A stretch of 64,000 nucleotides of DNA, taken from Allium sativum (taxonomy: Eukaryota; Streptophyta; Magnoliopsida; Asparagales; Amaryllidaceae). Shown one piece after another: positions 23,031 through 35,018 of the stretch. The first letter of the stretch is position 1; every line of letters begins with the position of its first letter. The DNA lies in the NCBI GenBank assembly GCA_030737875.1, contig CM060910.1, forward strand, positions 69,572,501 through 69,636,500, in the 5' to 3' direction. Below the pieces are notes generated by a model. It was not told where the DNA came from and did no database searches. It worked only from the letters and a program-made list of their open reading frames with translations. The position numbers and the translations under genes are program-made.

Positions 23031-23320
23031 TTTCTTAAGTGGGACCTTGAAAAAATAAAGTTAAGTCCATGGTACCCACTTTTTGTAGGGTCCTAAGAGT
23101 TAGGTCTTAGGAGTCCAAACCCATACGGGTCCGGTATCCCCTTTATACAAATAATTTGGATTATGATGCACAGTACTCAAATTTTTTTGAATATACTTGT
23201 TCCAAATCAAATTGTTATTTGTTTTAGGAACCCATATTTTTATAGTTTTGACATTCTTCTTTTGAAATTTCACAATCGGTTTTGGTTTGGAATATAATAA
23301 ACTAAGATTTTTCTTAGCTT
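23031..23320 (-). pseudogene. copia E linker upstream of protease
   Basis: On the minus strand a frame at 23100-23333 reads KPKPIVKFQKKNVKTIKIW and VPKTNNNLIWNKYIQKN, the conserved WVPK linker between gag and protease of SIRE-type elements. It then meets LTR sequence directly at about 23320. Everything normally between the LTR and this point (leader, primer-binding site, gag, knuckle) is deleted. Confidence 0.65.
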
Positions 23321-24225
23321 CAAGTTTACCCACTTGATTTCACGGGCCACAAGCTTACCCACTTGATTTCACGGGCTACAAGCTTACCCACAAGACGATT
23401 ACAAGAGTTTGACCTTGAATGTGTTCTTTCTTCAACACTGATTAATCAATGATTGAGTACAACCTTCCTATAATCTTATCCTCAAATATATATTGATGTT
23501 TGCAAAGATTTGGAAGTGTATTATCGAGTTGAATCACAAGTGTGTTAAATATGCTTGGAGATTCAAACGATAATTGAATGCTTTTGAGTGCTTTTAGAAT
23601 GCTAAGAATAATATAATAAATCAGAGAATGGAGAGAAAATTCGGTAATTTGATTGATTGAAAACTGATGTATTTATAGTAATTGAGAAGTTGCAATTGTT
23701 GGTGAAAAGTTACAATCAAAAGAAATGATTTAAATGAAGAGAAATGGATGCAACTTTTCAAGAAAGAAGATGACTCTTCATGAAATTCAAAAATAGGTCG
23801 ACAGGAAAAATTAATAGGTTGACAGGTTTTTGACCGTTATTTCAAAAAACTGTTGACCTGTTAATTTTAACAGGTTGACCTGTTAAGTTTAAAAAGCTGT
23901 TGACCTGTTAATTTTAACAGGTTGACCTGTTAAGTTTAAAAAGCTGTTGACCTGTTAATTTTAACAGGTTGACCTGTTAAGTTTAAAAAGCTGTTGACCT
24001 GTTAAATTTAACAGGTTGACAGGTTTTTGTCAACATACATAAAAATGAGTTTTCATGTATATTTTTGAAGAGAATAAGAAGTATGATTATTTGAGGATAG
24101 ATTTTAACATAAATAACTCTAAATAACCATCTTCTAACCTATAAAACATTGAGTCTTCTTTTTGTCGATCATGAAGCTCCTTCTTGTCATTAATCAAAAT
24201 AAGCATTGAAACCGTTGACTCAACA
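23321..24225 (-). repeat. truncated 5' LTR of copia E
   Basis: About 905 bp, collinear with 15917-16825 of the 3' LTR and ending in the same GTTGACTCAACA. The R/U5 side, about 300 bp present in the 3' LTR, is missing and replaced by the pol linker. It includes the 47-bp repeats at 23848-24030. Confidence 0.85.
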
Positions 24226-25678
24226 TACATTACATCAGGTTTGAAGAGGCAGATCTGAGATATATAACTTCAAGCATGTGAAAGTATATACTGGATGTGT
24301 TCATAAATATCTGCACTAATTATGAATATGCGTACTTTAATCTTAAATGAGTATCTAATTGTAAACTATTATTTTTCTAAAGAAGCATGATGTACTAGCT
24401 GATTATGATAGAATTAGTCAACTTTAAACATATGTTTATCAAATGTGGAAAGTGGAATAAGTTCATGTTTACACTATATGGTCCTTCAAATATTTTTCCA
24501 CTTTCATTGTCATATTTTAATGAAATCTATTTCAAATAATTGTATTCATTTTATTTCTCCAGAATTTCACATTCACATTTTATTCTTTTCTAGACAGTAG
24601 TGTTTTTTTTTAAATAAAACAAATTATCATATTTCTCACCTCGTCTTTGCCAGAGTCTTAACATATACTACTAATAATTCCATCGCACTTTCAATCTTTG
24701 TCTTTTGAAGTAGAGTGATGACATAAAAAAATGATGTCATCTCTGGAACTTTTACATCTATAAGATAAATGGGTTATGATGTGCCTCTTTCTTGTATATG
24801 AAATACATAGATTTTTATTGTTTGTAATCATTCACTTTTCTATGTCCAATCTTCCCAATAAGTTCTATGGCAGCAGTACTGTACATATGTTTGTTATTCA
24901 AGCACAAGCATTGCAGTTAATTTTCAGCTTTAACTTTTACCTATACTATCAATTTTGTTTTTATAATTAAAAAGAAATAAAAGGCATTAACATGTCAATT
25001 TGAATTCTAAGCAGTGGTAAATGCTAGATAGAAGCGAAAAAAAACTAATTTGGTTATTTTTTTTGTAGATTTTGTGCTACTATTGAATTTGTAAGTATAT
25101 AGGTTATTAGGGTCAATTTAATATTTTTTTGTAGATTTTGAGGTAATAAATCTTTGATTTCATTAATTTTTTCGTATCTTTTGCTGTAAATTATAACAAG
25201 GTTTTTGGTCATAGTGTTAAGATTTCTTTAACATGATCTTTGTTCCTGTTCAATGTTTTTTCCTTCTTTCTTAATGTGAATTTCACTCAGTGATAATAAA
25301 ATTATCTTCATGCGCTTACCTTTTCCTAATTTGATTTTTTCGGACTACAGATTCTTGGTATGAGACCGATCTGTTAGATGAGCTCAATTAACTCATGTTC
25401 AACGCTGGAAAGATTGGATGGGTTGAACCTATGATTTGATTTGCCATTAAATAACTAGGTGAGTAAAAAAATTACTAGCTTTGATCATTTAATAAACATT
25501 ACTTGTGATATTTATACCTTAAAACTTTATGTATGTATATTTTCCAAAATTCAGTAATAATGTTTTTTTCATGTAGCACGCTTGATAACCCGATATTCTT
25601 TTTTCATCTTAACTGTTAAGTAATCCAAAGTAATATAGCATTTTTCACTTATCATTTTTCATATAATCACTTCTAGAA
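24226..25678. other. interior of CACTA I, no gene recognised
   Basis: Starts with the right copy of the TACAT duplication (24226-24230). AT-rich, with short frames only and no recognisable domain. Sequence around 25340-25440 is less AT-rich and follows a TACAG acceptor-like site, so it may be an eroded exon. Confidence 0.45.
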
Positions 25679-27438
25679 GTGTAAACTGAGTTTTTTGTCA
25701 TTTTCAGATATTTTGTAAATATCCAGGTGCATGTTCATAGCTCATTTTTTATTTCTTAGTAAAGTGCATTGTATGTATAACTGCTTAGTAAAATATTACA
25801 TTTTTGGTGCTTTATTTATGTAGGAACTAAAAGAAGCAGAAATGTATGGACTATCTGTTTAGCAAAAGAGTCGATGAAAGAAAAAGAAAAACAAATGAGT
25901 GTCTAATTGCTCAATTAAAATATTATATTTTTGAATGTTATAAGAAAGAATTGATAATATAAAAGGTGGAAATGGACCGATATTTATGAATATGAATCGA
26001 AAATAGAGTAAAGGGGAAACTTTTTGTTGACTCTTTATGGATCGATATTTGATCACCTTTTTTTGTGTATCACCTTTTGCAACTGAAAATTTGTGATAGT
26101 AGCTGGATACTGTTAGCCACAAGTTTTCATCCCCCGTAAATTTATCTTTAGACAACCTCCATTTGAATAGATTGACCATTACTTTGATACTATCTGAACA
26201 CCGTTTTGGTGTAGCTAATAGGTGTGGAATTATTTCATTTAAACAAAGGCGGCAGGGATTAGAGAAAGCACGACAGGGTGTCTACCGCCATGTGAGTATG
26301 ATCTAGTCATAGACATTCTTTTCTAGAAACGTAAAGTTTTTGCTTGAGCTGATGTAAGTTTGTAAAAATTTCGAAAAACTCTGTTTCTTTTGTGATTCCC
26401 TTGGTCATCCATGTTCTTGGTTTGAACTAAGGCTGGAAAAGTCGAATCCGGAAAGAGCAATATCAATAGCAAGGAAGCCACTCTTGATTCAAAATTGGAG
26501 ATAGTATCATTGCAAGCTAACGAAGTTTATATATTCATAAACCAATTATTAGTATTTTTATTTAAAATTTGTTTACTAGAGATGCTAATATAAATTTGTT
26601 GTTGTTTAGAATAATCAATATATCACACATGGTACAAGGTTCTTTCTAGAGTCAGTGGTACAAGAAACTGTATAGTTGAGCATAATTAATCACATTGTCA
26701 AACAAGTGGTAGAGAAAGTTCCAAGTTCCATATGTCATCACCTATTGACTGTAGTTTCTACTGTTGTAGATAAAACTAATTGCAGTGAAGGAGATTAGAA
26801 AAGGTAATCTAATAATTATGAAAATGTTCTGCTTTAATCAGTGGGTTACAAAGACAATATATTATGCCCTATTTCAAGAATGCAACTAGCAATATACATT
26901 CTTTCGTATGTTTATATTATATGAACCATATATATTTATATTGTTAGTGTTGATGGGGTTTAGTTGTAATCCTAGTTCTAATCCTGACATACTTCTTTTT
27001 TGGGCAGTTTATTATAATGGGGTTCGGCCATGCATGATGGCATCAATAAGCATGCTGCATGGATATAGTACAGGTTCCACTATGCAATTACTTTTTCTTC
27101 TACTATCTTCTATTCACATCATTTTAGAGTGTGGTATACTATAATTGTTCTCTTATTATGCAATTTTACCTTTTTTGTTGGAGAGCAGTTGTCGGTTAGA
27201 CAATAATATTGTTTTCTGTTTAGATCTGAGTATGCATTTGTGTTGGTTGTCCATCCTTTTGAAATTATTGGTTAAAGAGGAAGGCATGCTTGGATGTCAC
27301 TAAACTCATCGAGGTTAGTTTATTGTATATGAATGTTTATATTTTCATTATTTATATTGTGCGGTAGTTTAGATTTATTTCTATTTTATGTTTTGTGACT
27401 TCATGTAAAAGTTTGCTAGAACTTCTGCTGACATCATA
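25679..27438. repeat. 1.75-kb direct repeat, copy 1
   Basis: Collinear with 35019-36765 along its length with scattered substitutions and small indels. Shared landmarks include TTTTTGTCATTTTCAGATAT at the start, GGGGTTCGGCCATGCATGAT near 27020, and TGTGACTTCATGTAAAAGTT near the end. It carries a 78-codon frame at 26908-27144 without recognised domains. The right end is precisely cut by a CACTA-type terminus at 27439. Confidence 0.85.
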
Positions 27439-27660
27439 CACTACAAAAAAATAGTGAATTAAGGACTGAAAAATAAAGATTGAAATTATTCAGTCTTTAA
27501 GTAAAGACTGAATAAAAACTGAAAAAAATTAGTCTTTAAAATTTCGTGTTAAAGACTGATATTCAGTCTCTAATCAGTTTGTAACTATTAACACTGCTTA
27601 GAGACCGAACTTCAGTCTTTATTTCGGTCTTTACTTCGGTATCTAAGAAGTCTTAAACCA
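27439..27660 (+). mobile_element. CACTA-type terminus with subterminal repeats
   Basis: CACTACAAAAAAATAGTG begins at 27439, followed by many AAAGACTGA / TCAGTCTTT repeats in both orientations over about 210 bp, the usual build of a CACTA or MITE end. The second copy of the host segment (36765/36766) lacks it, so it inserted into copy 1 after CATCATA. The right terminus was not found. Confidence 0.6.
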
Positions 27661-28559
27661 ATTAAACATTCAATGTTGTTATCCTAAGCAAATCTTTTAA
27701 TGTTGGTAATTCATGTGAATGCGGTTAGAACTTGTTATAGTTTACATAGTAACTCATTGTATGTGTGATAATATATATATATTTAATATTAGCGCACCTA
27801 TATAAAAAAAATCAAGTTGTATTCAACACAGGTTAGCAAAACCCTAATACGATGATGCTCAAATATATCGGTTAAAAATAAGACCACATAAATATTTTCT
27901 ACATATCTTTTTCTATGCATATTCAATAGTTTTCTGCTCCTTTCACTCCTCCTACATAAAAATAGCTATGATTCTACTAAACATCCAACATGACATTTTC
28001 TCAACCAATCAAAACCTACTGGTTTAATGTGTCAATGCATTGTTGATCGGATTGTGAAATTAACTTACCGTTATTGAGGTTGGTTGATGTATAATAAAAA
28101 TTGATTGGATAGATCATAAAAAGAAATCAATTTAAAAAACTCCTCAATCAAATTTAAGCACAAGCTTAATATGACGAGCTGTATTTTACATTTTGGAGGA
28201 TCGTAAAATAATTGTATTTAATTACCTAATGGTCGGATCATTTTCATATTTCAATATGTTGTTCATGGTGATGTGAGATATGTCCATTGATTTTACTATG
28301 TCGATTTGTGACCATCTTACCCTTATAGAATATTGTTTTAACTATAACTTTTGATATGGATTGATCAAATCAGGTGCTAAATCTGTTTCACTGGATCAGA
28401 ATGGTGGTTGGCTATTTCGTAGAATGTCAAATTAAGGATTTGGTTCAACGATTTTGGAGAAATCGTTGTTTTAAGTTTCAGATCCAGCTAGTCAGACTAA
28501 TTAGCGGTTAATGGACTGATTAGTGAAGCTCGATAGGATAATGACCTACATTTATAAAT
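27661..28559. other. no gene recognised
   Basis: AT-rich sequence, possibly the interior of the element that starts at 27439. No domain, terminus or RNA gene seen. Confidence 0.5.
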
Positions 28560-30478
28560 AGAAGGGTTTGGGGAGAGAATTAAGGTTTCTCTCTTCATTC
28601 AAAAATTAGGCTTGTGTTCGTGATTCTCCGGATTCAACCTAAACCCTAATTCTTCGTTCGATTCATCATGTATCACATCTAAAGGCTAGATCATCATCCA
28701 GGAATAATATATCACATCATATTTGTTTGATTTTGGGAGTTTTCAATGCTTTCCAAATCTGATTTCATTTGGTATTGCAGTTGATCTTGAATTTGGTGAG
28801 TGATAGATATTTCTCACACAGAAACTACGAATTATATAGGTTAGATTCGTTCTACTTCTTATTTTACATGTTAAATTCACCCTAGATCTCATCATATATG
28901 TTTATTTCAGTTTTAGGTGTTATAATATAACCTAATTTAACTACATAAATTGAAAAGTTATAAGATTAATTATATTCTTGTATATGTTTATATCTAAATC
29001 GTGTTAGAATCGTTGTTTTATGATATGTTTATGATATGTGCATGTTTATATGATTAGGACTGGATGAATCATTATTTATTTTGACTAAATCAAATACATT
29101 GCTTGAATTGTCTATTAGAATTATTTGCCGTATAACTTAAGATTGAAGAACATAGCGAATCAGAGGTACAAATGATCAGATTTAGGCGAAACTTGGCGGA
29201 GCATCTCTGAAGGATATCGAGATGATGTTCGGAAATTTTCACTCGAAAATACACCAAGTATATGGATGGGTACCGGTCCATAGTCGATAGACCGGTATCG
29301 ATCCATCTGGATGGCTTTGAAAATTAGTGTGTGGGCTTGGGAAATGAATTCAAGGCTGCATGAAAAATATCAAAGCATTTGGATGGGTCGAAGGTTGGAA
29401 GTTTGATTGCACATGAGTGTAAGGCGATGGACTGGCAGGTTTTTTGCACAGGAAGTTTTTGACTGTGAAAATGAACCGGTTGGAAGCACTTAAAGTATAA
29501 AATTTGGTGGTGTAAACACTTAGTCATTTTAAACTAAGTGTATGGACCGGTGTCGGTCTAGAACCGATGTACCGATACCGATCCATCAGGGAGCATGATG
29601 GGGATCTCAAACTTGGTGAGTGTGATAAGTGACTGCTTGATGATGTTTGTTGAAGTTTGGTGGCAAAAGGACTTCAGACGGTTGAGATGCAAGTCAGGTA
29701 GGATTGATGCTTCGATTGTGAACTCAAGACGGAGTAAGAATAATGTGGGGATGCCCGTTATGATCATGATGGATCATGTTCCCTAGACCGAGCAAGGAGT
29801 GATCTAGTTGTCTTTGATGATTCAGAAAAACATACAAACGATGATGTATGACAGTCTGACTAGAACTGGGATTTTCTATTTGCCCTTGACGGATGACAAT
29901 GGCTGGTCATTTGATGATTGATGTATTCAAGGCTTTAGTCGGTGATAGCTAGCATATTGGTTGCTATGGATGCTATGAATGACTGTATGCTTTCTTCTAA
30001 GTTTTTCAGGATAGGCTATCACCATAGGTTATCAAAGATAAATGAGATTGGGGATATCCTTTCCTACTCTGGAGTGGCATAACATAGATAATTAACACAT
30101 GTTAACTCTATGGTTGTAGGACATATTAGATGATTGAACTATCTATACCCATATATCATGTGTAACTATTGTTAATCATTTTATCATTTTATCACTCACT
30201 AAGACCGTTGTCGGACTTAAGGTTTTATGTTTCATCTTATTACCTTGGGATGCTCATCGATGTTGGTGGTGAGTGGACTAAGAGAGCAGGTAGCAGGTTT
30301 TAGTGTTGATGATGATGCACAAGGACGAGCAGGGGACTAGCGTTTTTTTACTGTATAGATATATTAGTTGTTTCCACTATATGTTGATGGTTATCGATAA
30401 TCTGAGAGATATGTAATAAGCCTTGATGTACGAATTATTCATTTACATGTATATTTTGTATTGGTGACTGTGAGGTGT
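28560..30478 (+). mobile_element. probable gypsy LTR fragment
   Basis: Non-coding segment with features of a long chromovirus-type LTR: a TATAAATAG-like box near 28553, a CT-rich AACCCTAATTC leader near 28640, a late segment with GGTGGTGAGTGGAC near 30265, and an end like GAGGTGTTATA near 30468-30478 (typical form GGTGTTACA). It contains a duplicated motif: ACCGGTATCGATCCATC near 29291 and ACCGATACCGATCCATC near 29570. No left terminus or target duplication was found. Confidence 0.35.
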
Positions 30479-31319
30479 TATAGAGATTGGGTTTCATGTT
30501 CTATCATGCTTCACTGCTATATCATGTTGTATATTTTCTATTATATGTTATTCATGCATTGTGCGTTATATAACAAACATATAACTGCAATGCTCGTGCC
30601 AACTATACACCTCAATTTACAAGTGTGCCACTACCCCTTATCTCCAACTATAAATACCCCCTTTCTCCACACTTAAGGGGGAGGATTCCAAGACTCCGAA
30701 GGGCTGCTAAAATGACTTCTCCAAGCCATTCTCAAACTCCATCCATGGCTTCCAATGCTCCACTCATCTCCATCCATTAATCGATCACTTCCATAAGAGA
30801 TTCACCATTAAGATCCATTCAAACTCCATTCAAGCAATACAAATATCCATTTATCCTCTCTAAAAACTTAGATCTACCATTGGAATGCTATGGAATCGAA
30901 GAGATCTACCTTTAAAGTGAAGTGTTGAAGACTTTTCATCCGTTTCAATCAATATTTGAGGGGATCCAACCGTTCCATTGGCGAATTTAAGTGTGATTCA
31001 AATCAAAGAGGGAAAAAATGAGAGATGCATTATAAATTGAGAGAGATTTGTATGGCATTGTACTTGGCATCATGAAAGTGATAATGGAAAGTGTTTACAT
31101 AGTGGATGTAGGTCACATTTGACCGAACCACTCTAAAAATTGTGTGTTCTCTCTTATTGCTTTGTTTTTGCGAATTGCGGTCTCATTTTACTTCATACAC
31201 GCTTTCATAGTGCCTTGCCCTTAATTTGGTGACATGCTTTCTTAGCACCTTACCTCTAATTGGGTGACGCGCTCTTTAAAGCATTGTATTTGGTGTTTGA
31301 TCATTTTCCGATTAAAACA
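30479..31319 (+). repeat. 5' LTR of Tat-type element F (left end uncertain)
   Basis: Ends ATTAAAACA just before a primer-binding site. It carries a TATAAATACCCCC box at 30649 with a purine-rich AAGGGGGAGGATT stretch after it, so transcription probably starts near 30680. The left boundary is not visible. No second copy lies downstream, so the 3' LTR is missing. Confidence 0.5.
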
Positions 31320-31321
31320 TT

Positions 31322-31339
31322 TGGCGCCCACCGTGGGGC
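31322..31339 (+). other. primer-binding site of element F
   Basis: TGGCGCCCACCGTGGGGC, two bases after the LTR. This wording is typical of Tat/Retand-lineage Ty3/gypsy elements. Confidence 0.8.
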
Positions 31340-31462
31340 TCGAGTTCGCATCACCTTCCTTCACCTTGAAGTTCTAAGCCTACTTCTACCATAGATCCCT
31401 CAAATTTAAGATCTAGGCCGGACGACGAATTATCTTGCAAATTCAAGGCCTTATCCGAGATC

Positions 31463-33114
31463 ATGGCAAAGTCAAAGAAGACCACTAACAATGCCATTGA
31501 AGAAAACGATGATGTTGCTAATCATGAAACCACTCCACTCACTAACCGCTTCGAAAGTGGATAAAATTCAATATCTGGAGCTGGAGTAACCAAAGCGGAA
31601 TTGGATGTCGTCGCCGCAAACTTGAGCCAATGCATGGACGCTTCCAACAAAGCCTTAATCGATGCTAATATAACTCTTGTGGATGCTAATCAAGCCTTGA
31701 TGGATAAAGTGAGCGCTCTCCTCAACGCTCAAGCAAACCCTGCTCCTCCTCTGCAAATCCATGTCAACCTTGAGGAGAATGCAAATTCATCGTCTTCCGA
31801 TCCTCAAAATGACGAAGCTAATGTCAAAGGTTCAAAGTTGGAAGCTAGAAACCATTCCGATCGAAATAACCGACGAGTTGCAAGTTCCATGAAGGGGGAA
31901 CCTTCCCATAGCGGAAGTAAAAGGCCTAGATCCTCTAAACGCGATCGCTCGCCACGTCGAGCATCCGGAAAAGAGATCGAAGTCCGCTCCCCGGAACGAC
32001 ACAACTCGAAGGAATATATCACGGATGTGGTAAAGCAAGTTATGAAAGACAACATGCCTCGCAAGGATTGTGAAAGGGAATGGGACTTCTCTCTCGGCAA
32101 AAATCCGTTCACAAAGAGGATCCGCAAGGCTGAATTCCCCAGAAAGTTCACTCATCCTACTCTGCCGCCGTATAACGGAAATTCTGATCCAAATCACTTC
32201 CTGTACAAATACGAGTGGCACATGAATGCAGCTAAAGCAACGGACGAGATCAATTGCTTGTGCTTCCCCCTTTATCTAGAAAGCGTCGCATCGCTATGGT
32301 TCATAAGGCTCCCGTCCAAATCCGTTGACCGATTTGATGATTTAACTCTCAAATTCAAAGAGAAATTTAGATTGTAAGCTACCAAAGCTAAGGACATTAT
32401 CTCTCTTACATCCATGAGGCAGAATTCAGGAGAGTCTGTCAAAGCTTTTCTCAAAAGGTTTAATGATGTTGCATCTGAAGTAGGGAATCCCGAACCTCGC
32501 ATGATCTTAATGTCTCTAATTGGCGCTATAGACAAGAACAGTGAGTTTGGTAAATGGATCAAAATGAAAGAGCCAAATACGCTTGAGAAATTCCATAAAA
32601 AAGACGAGGAATACATGCGGGTCGAAACTGGTCCAGTACCTCTTCAGATTATTGACGCTAACCCACTTCTTGAAGCTCCCAAAAGCGCTGACGTTCGGCT
32701 TAATCAGCGCAATGACCAGGGGCAGAAACAAACCAATGATGGGTAAAACAACAAGGAAAACAAGAAGTTTCGCTTTTACAACCCATCAGAACTCACTCCT
32801 CTAAATGATACCATAGAGAACATTTTCCTTGCCACCAAGGATACTGAACACTATCCAGAACCTCCAAAGTTCAAGGTTACACAGAAGGTCCTGGACTCCG
32901 GGAAGTTCTGTCGACTCCACAAGCTGCCGGGTCATGATACAAATGAATGCAAGATTTTCCAAAGCGTAATTGAGGAAATGATTCGGAATGGCAAACTACA
33001 ACAGTACGTCAAGAATCTGCAATCCTCAAACACTGCTCAGACTTCCCAGGAGCAAGGCTTTCCTACTCAACTAGGCCCAGAAAAACGAGTCAAAAACAAG
33101 CCAATCATCAATTG
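31463..33114 (+). pseudogene. Tat-lineage gypsy gag, three nonsense mutations
   Basis: A single reading frame of about 550 codons from ATG at 31463 (MAKSKKTTNNAIEEN) to TGA at 33112. It is interrupted only by TAA near 31562, 32375 and 32744; each can be explained as CAA to TAA. It shows an Arg/Ser-rich N-terminal third (KRPRSSKRDRSPRR), then the Tat gag core: KAEFPRKFTHPTLPPYNGNS, a LYLESVASLWFIRLPSKSVD segment, SLTSMRQNSGESVKAFLKRF, and KFCRLHKLPGHDTNECKIFQ, a knuckle-like CHC motif. No protease, RT or integrase follows. Gag packages element RNA; this element could only have moved with pol supplied by a relative. Confidence 0.8.
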
Positions 33115-34105
33115 AGGGCTAATGGGATTCTCGTTTCAACGGCTCAGAATAAGCGATCATCATCACTATTTCTTTACTTACTGCTTTGTTACTTGCTTTA
33201 CTTTACATTTTGCTTTCTGTCACATTCAGAACTTCTTGTAAAAAACTTGTAATATTGCATAAGGGTTGTACTAAACAATATCTCTATGAATGAAGTCCTA
33301 CTTACTTGAATGGATCTCTTACTTACAAGATCTTCGGTAATTCAAGACTTGCTAAAAGGCGATTCTTTATTACAGGTTATAGGACAAATGCTTGCTTCCT
33401 CGAAACCCGATGCACTATGGCGAACTCCACAACACTTATTCAAGCATGGGATGCACAAAGAGTCAACACACCTAAGTGAAATCATAAAAACACCATTTGA
33501 AGGGTGATTAGAAGGGATGGCCAGAGATCAGACGGTGGAGAGGTCAACAAGCATATCTAAAATCAACGCCACAGGTTGTAAGTTCCAAGGGGCAACTTGC
33601 GCTCAATCACGAACACTAGCCATGATCAAGTGCTTCCAGTACAAGGCCGATATTCGCTCCACAGGATAACGCAAACCTCGCAAATCCCAAAAGAGCACGA
33701 CTTCTCAATCCAGTTGCAATTGCTTATCATAACTAAGCGCATCCAACGCGACTGTTAGAGTTTGCCTCATGGGTTCCCAAACTTTGCAAAAAAGGGCAGA
33801 TCCCTGAAAAGTTGACCAAGTCCTTGGCTCCTAACGAGGTGCGATTCACAAGCATTGATCACCCGATACATCAAGAGGGCCCACCAGGTCGAGGACCCAT
33901 AACAGAACAGCCGACTTCATAAGTCGCAGCTTCCTTAGCGAGGCCCCGCAAGCGTTGACCACACGATACATCGAGGTGACTCACCAAGTTGAACAACCCG
34001 TGAAGGAACAAGCGACTACTTATGGCCCAGATTCCTAAATCAAGATCGTTTGCCTTGTCAAGCATCCGGTAAAGGAACTGGCGTTTGTCCCACGGATTGA
34101 AATAT
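33115..34105 (+). other. 3' untranslated region of element F
   Basis: No pol-like frame follows gag. The sequence is moderately GC-rich for this window and includes loosely repeated CCACACGATACATCGAGGTG-type phrases (about 33855-34060) leading into the 89-bp array. Nothing else is recognised. Confidence 0.5.
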
Positions 34106-34400
34106 AAGACCTCCCATGCGGAGCACAAAAAAGTCTAGCCTCTCTTCGTGAGAGAAATGACGAAAGTCCTCCCCATGCGGGGGCATCAAATCCCAAGACC
34201 TCCCATGCGGGGCACAAAAAAGTCTAGCCTCTCTTCGTGAGAGCAACGACGAAAGTCCTCCCCATGCGGGGGCATCAAATCCCAAGACCTCCCATGCGGG
34301 GCACAAAAAAGTCTAGCCTCTCTTCGTGAGAGCAACGACGAAAGTCCTCCCCAAGCGGGGGCATACAACCCAAAGTCCTCCCCTAGCGGGGGCACCCCAC
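34106..34400. repeat. 89-bp tandem repeat in element F
   Basis: Three full units start at 34106, 34195 and 34284, with a partial fourth. Each holds AAGACCTCCCATGCGG, a CTCTTCGTGAGAG hairpin, and AAGTCCTCCCCATGCGGGGG. Tandem repeats between coding region and 3' LTR are common in Tat-lineage elements. Apparent minus-strand frames across it come from its repetition. Confidence 0.9.
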
Positions 34401-35018
34401 ATAAGACCTTTTCAAGCAAAGGCAGAAAGATGCAATGACTTCTCCACCTAGAAGTCCAAATTAATCAGTTAAATGCAAAATTCTGATCCATCCAACGGCT
34501 ACAATCGCCTTGGCATCAGAAGCCCAAAGCAAAGTATTGATCTGATCAGGTACACGTTTCATAAAACGTAAACCGTCATATGAGATCACGTAATTCATTG
34601 CAAAGGCGTAACTTGAAATCTGCAATCCAGAACTCAAGCGCCATTGTGAATTCAAACTCAAATGCCGTGTCTATGCAAACAATGTTTAACAAATAATAAC
34701 TGTTAAGTAAAGCAGTTATGCATAGATATGACATTCAATTTATTATATATCATTCATTAATGATTAACTAACCTGTTATTGATGTGGACAATCAATAACA
34801 ATGTATAAGTCCAAAATCGTGCAAGTGCTTGTTTTCATTACAGAACAGGTGCTACGGAACATATAAGTCCAGTCAACAAGTTCAAAACTTGGAGCGTATG
34901 TAATCAATAAGTCAAAGTGGGATTTGCCATAGCAAGCAAAAAGCTACAACTGGATTCCAATGCAGACATGATAGCAACGTTCTTTTCGAAGCCTGTATTT
35001 CTCACAAGTGAAAAACAG
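34401..35018. other. tail of element F, no gene recognised
   Basis: AT-rich with no LTR resembling 30479-31319. It ends where the second copy of the 1.75-kb repeat starts, so the 3' LTR of F is absent or unrecognisable. Confidence 0.45.

Larger units (their letters stand above)
15619..24225 (-). mobile_element. SIRE-like Ty1/copia element E, gag deleted
   Basis: Minus-strand copia element bounded by TACAT at 15614-15618 and 24226-24230, a perfect 5-bp target duplication. Termini are TGTAAAATCC at the left and GACTCAACA at the right. From the right it holds a truncated 5' LTR, pol starting in the pre-protease linker, RT, RNase H, then about 3.1 kb with two extra reading frames before the 3' LTR. 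The whole 5' untranslated leader and gag are missing. RT wording ([32 protein letters not shown]) and downstream extra frames fit SIRE/Maximus. Confidence 0.85.

Noticed and set aside
26908..27144. 78-codon frame inside the 1.75-kb repeat (and 36254-36553) as a gene
   Set aside because: Hydrophobic low-complexity frame without domain; length differs between copies through indels and differences do not favour codon third positions by eye.
33871..34419. Overlapping minus-strand frames rich in repeated peptides
   Set aside because: They are products of the 89-bp tandem repeat and oppose the gag strand.
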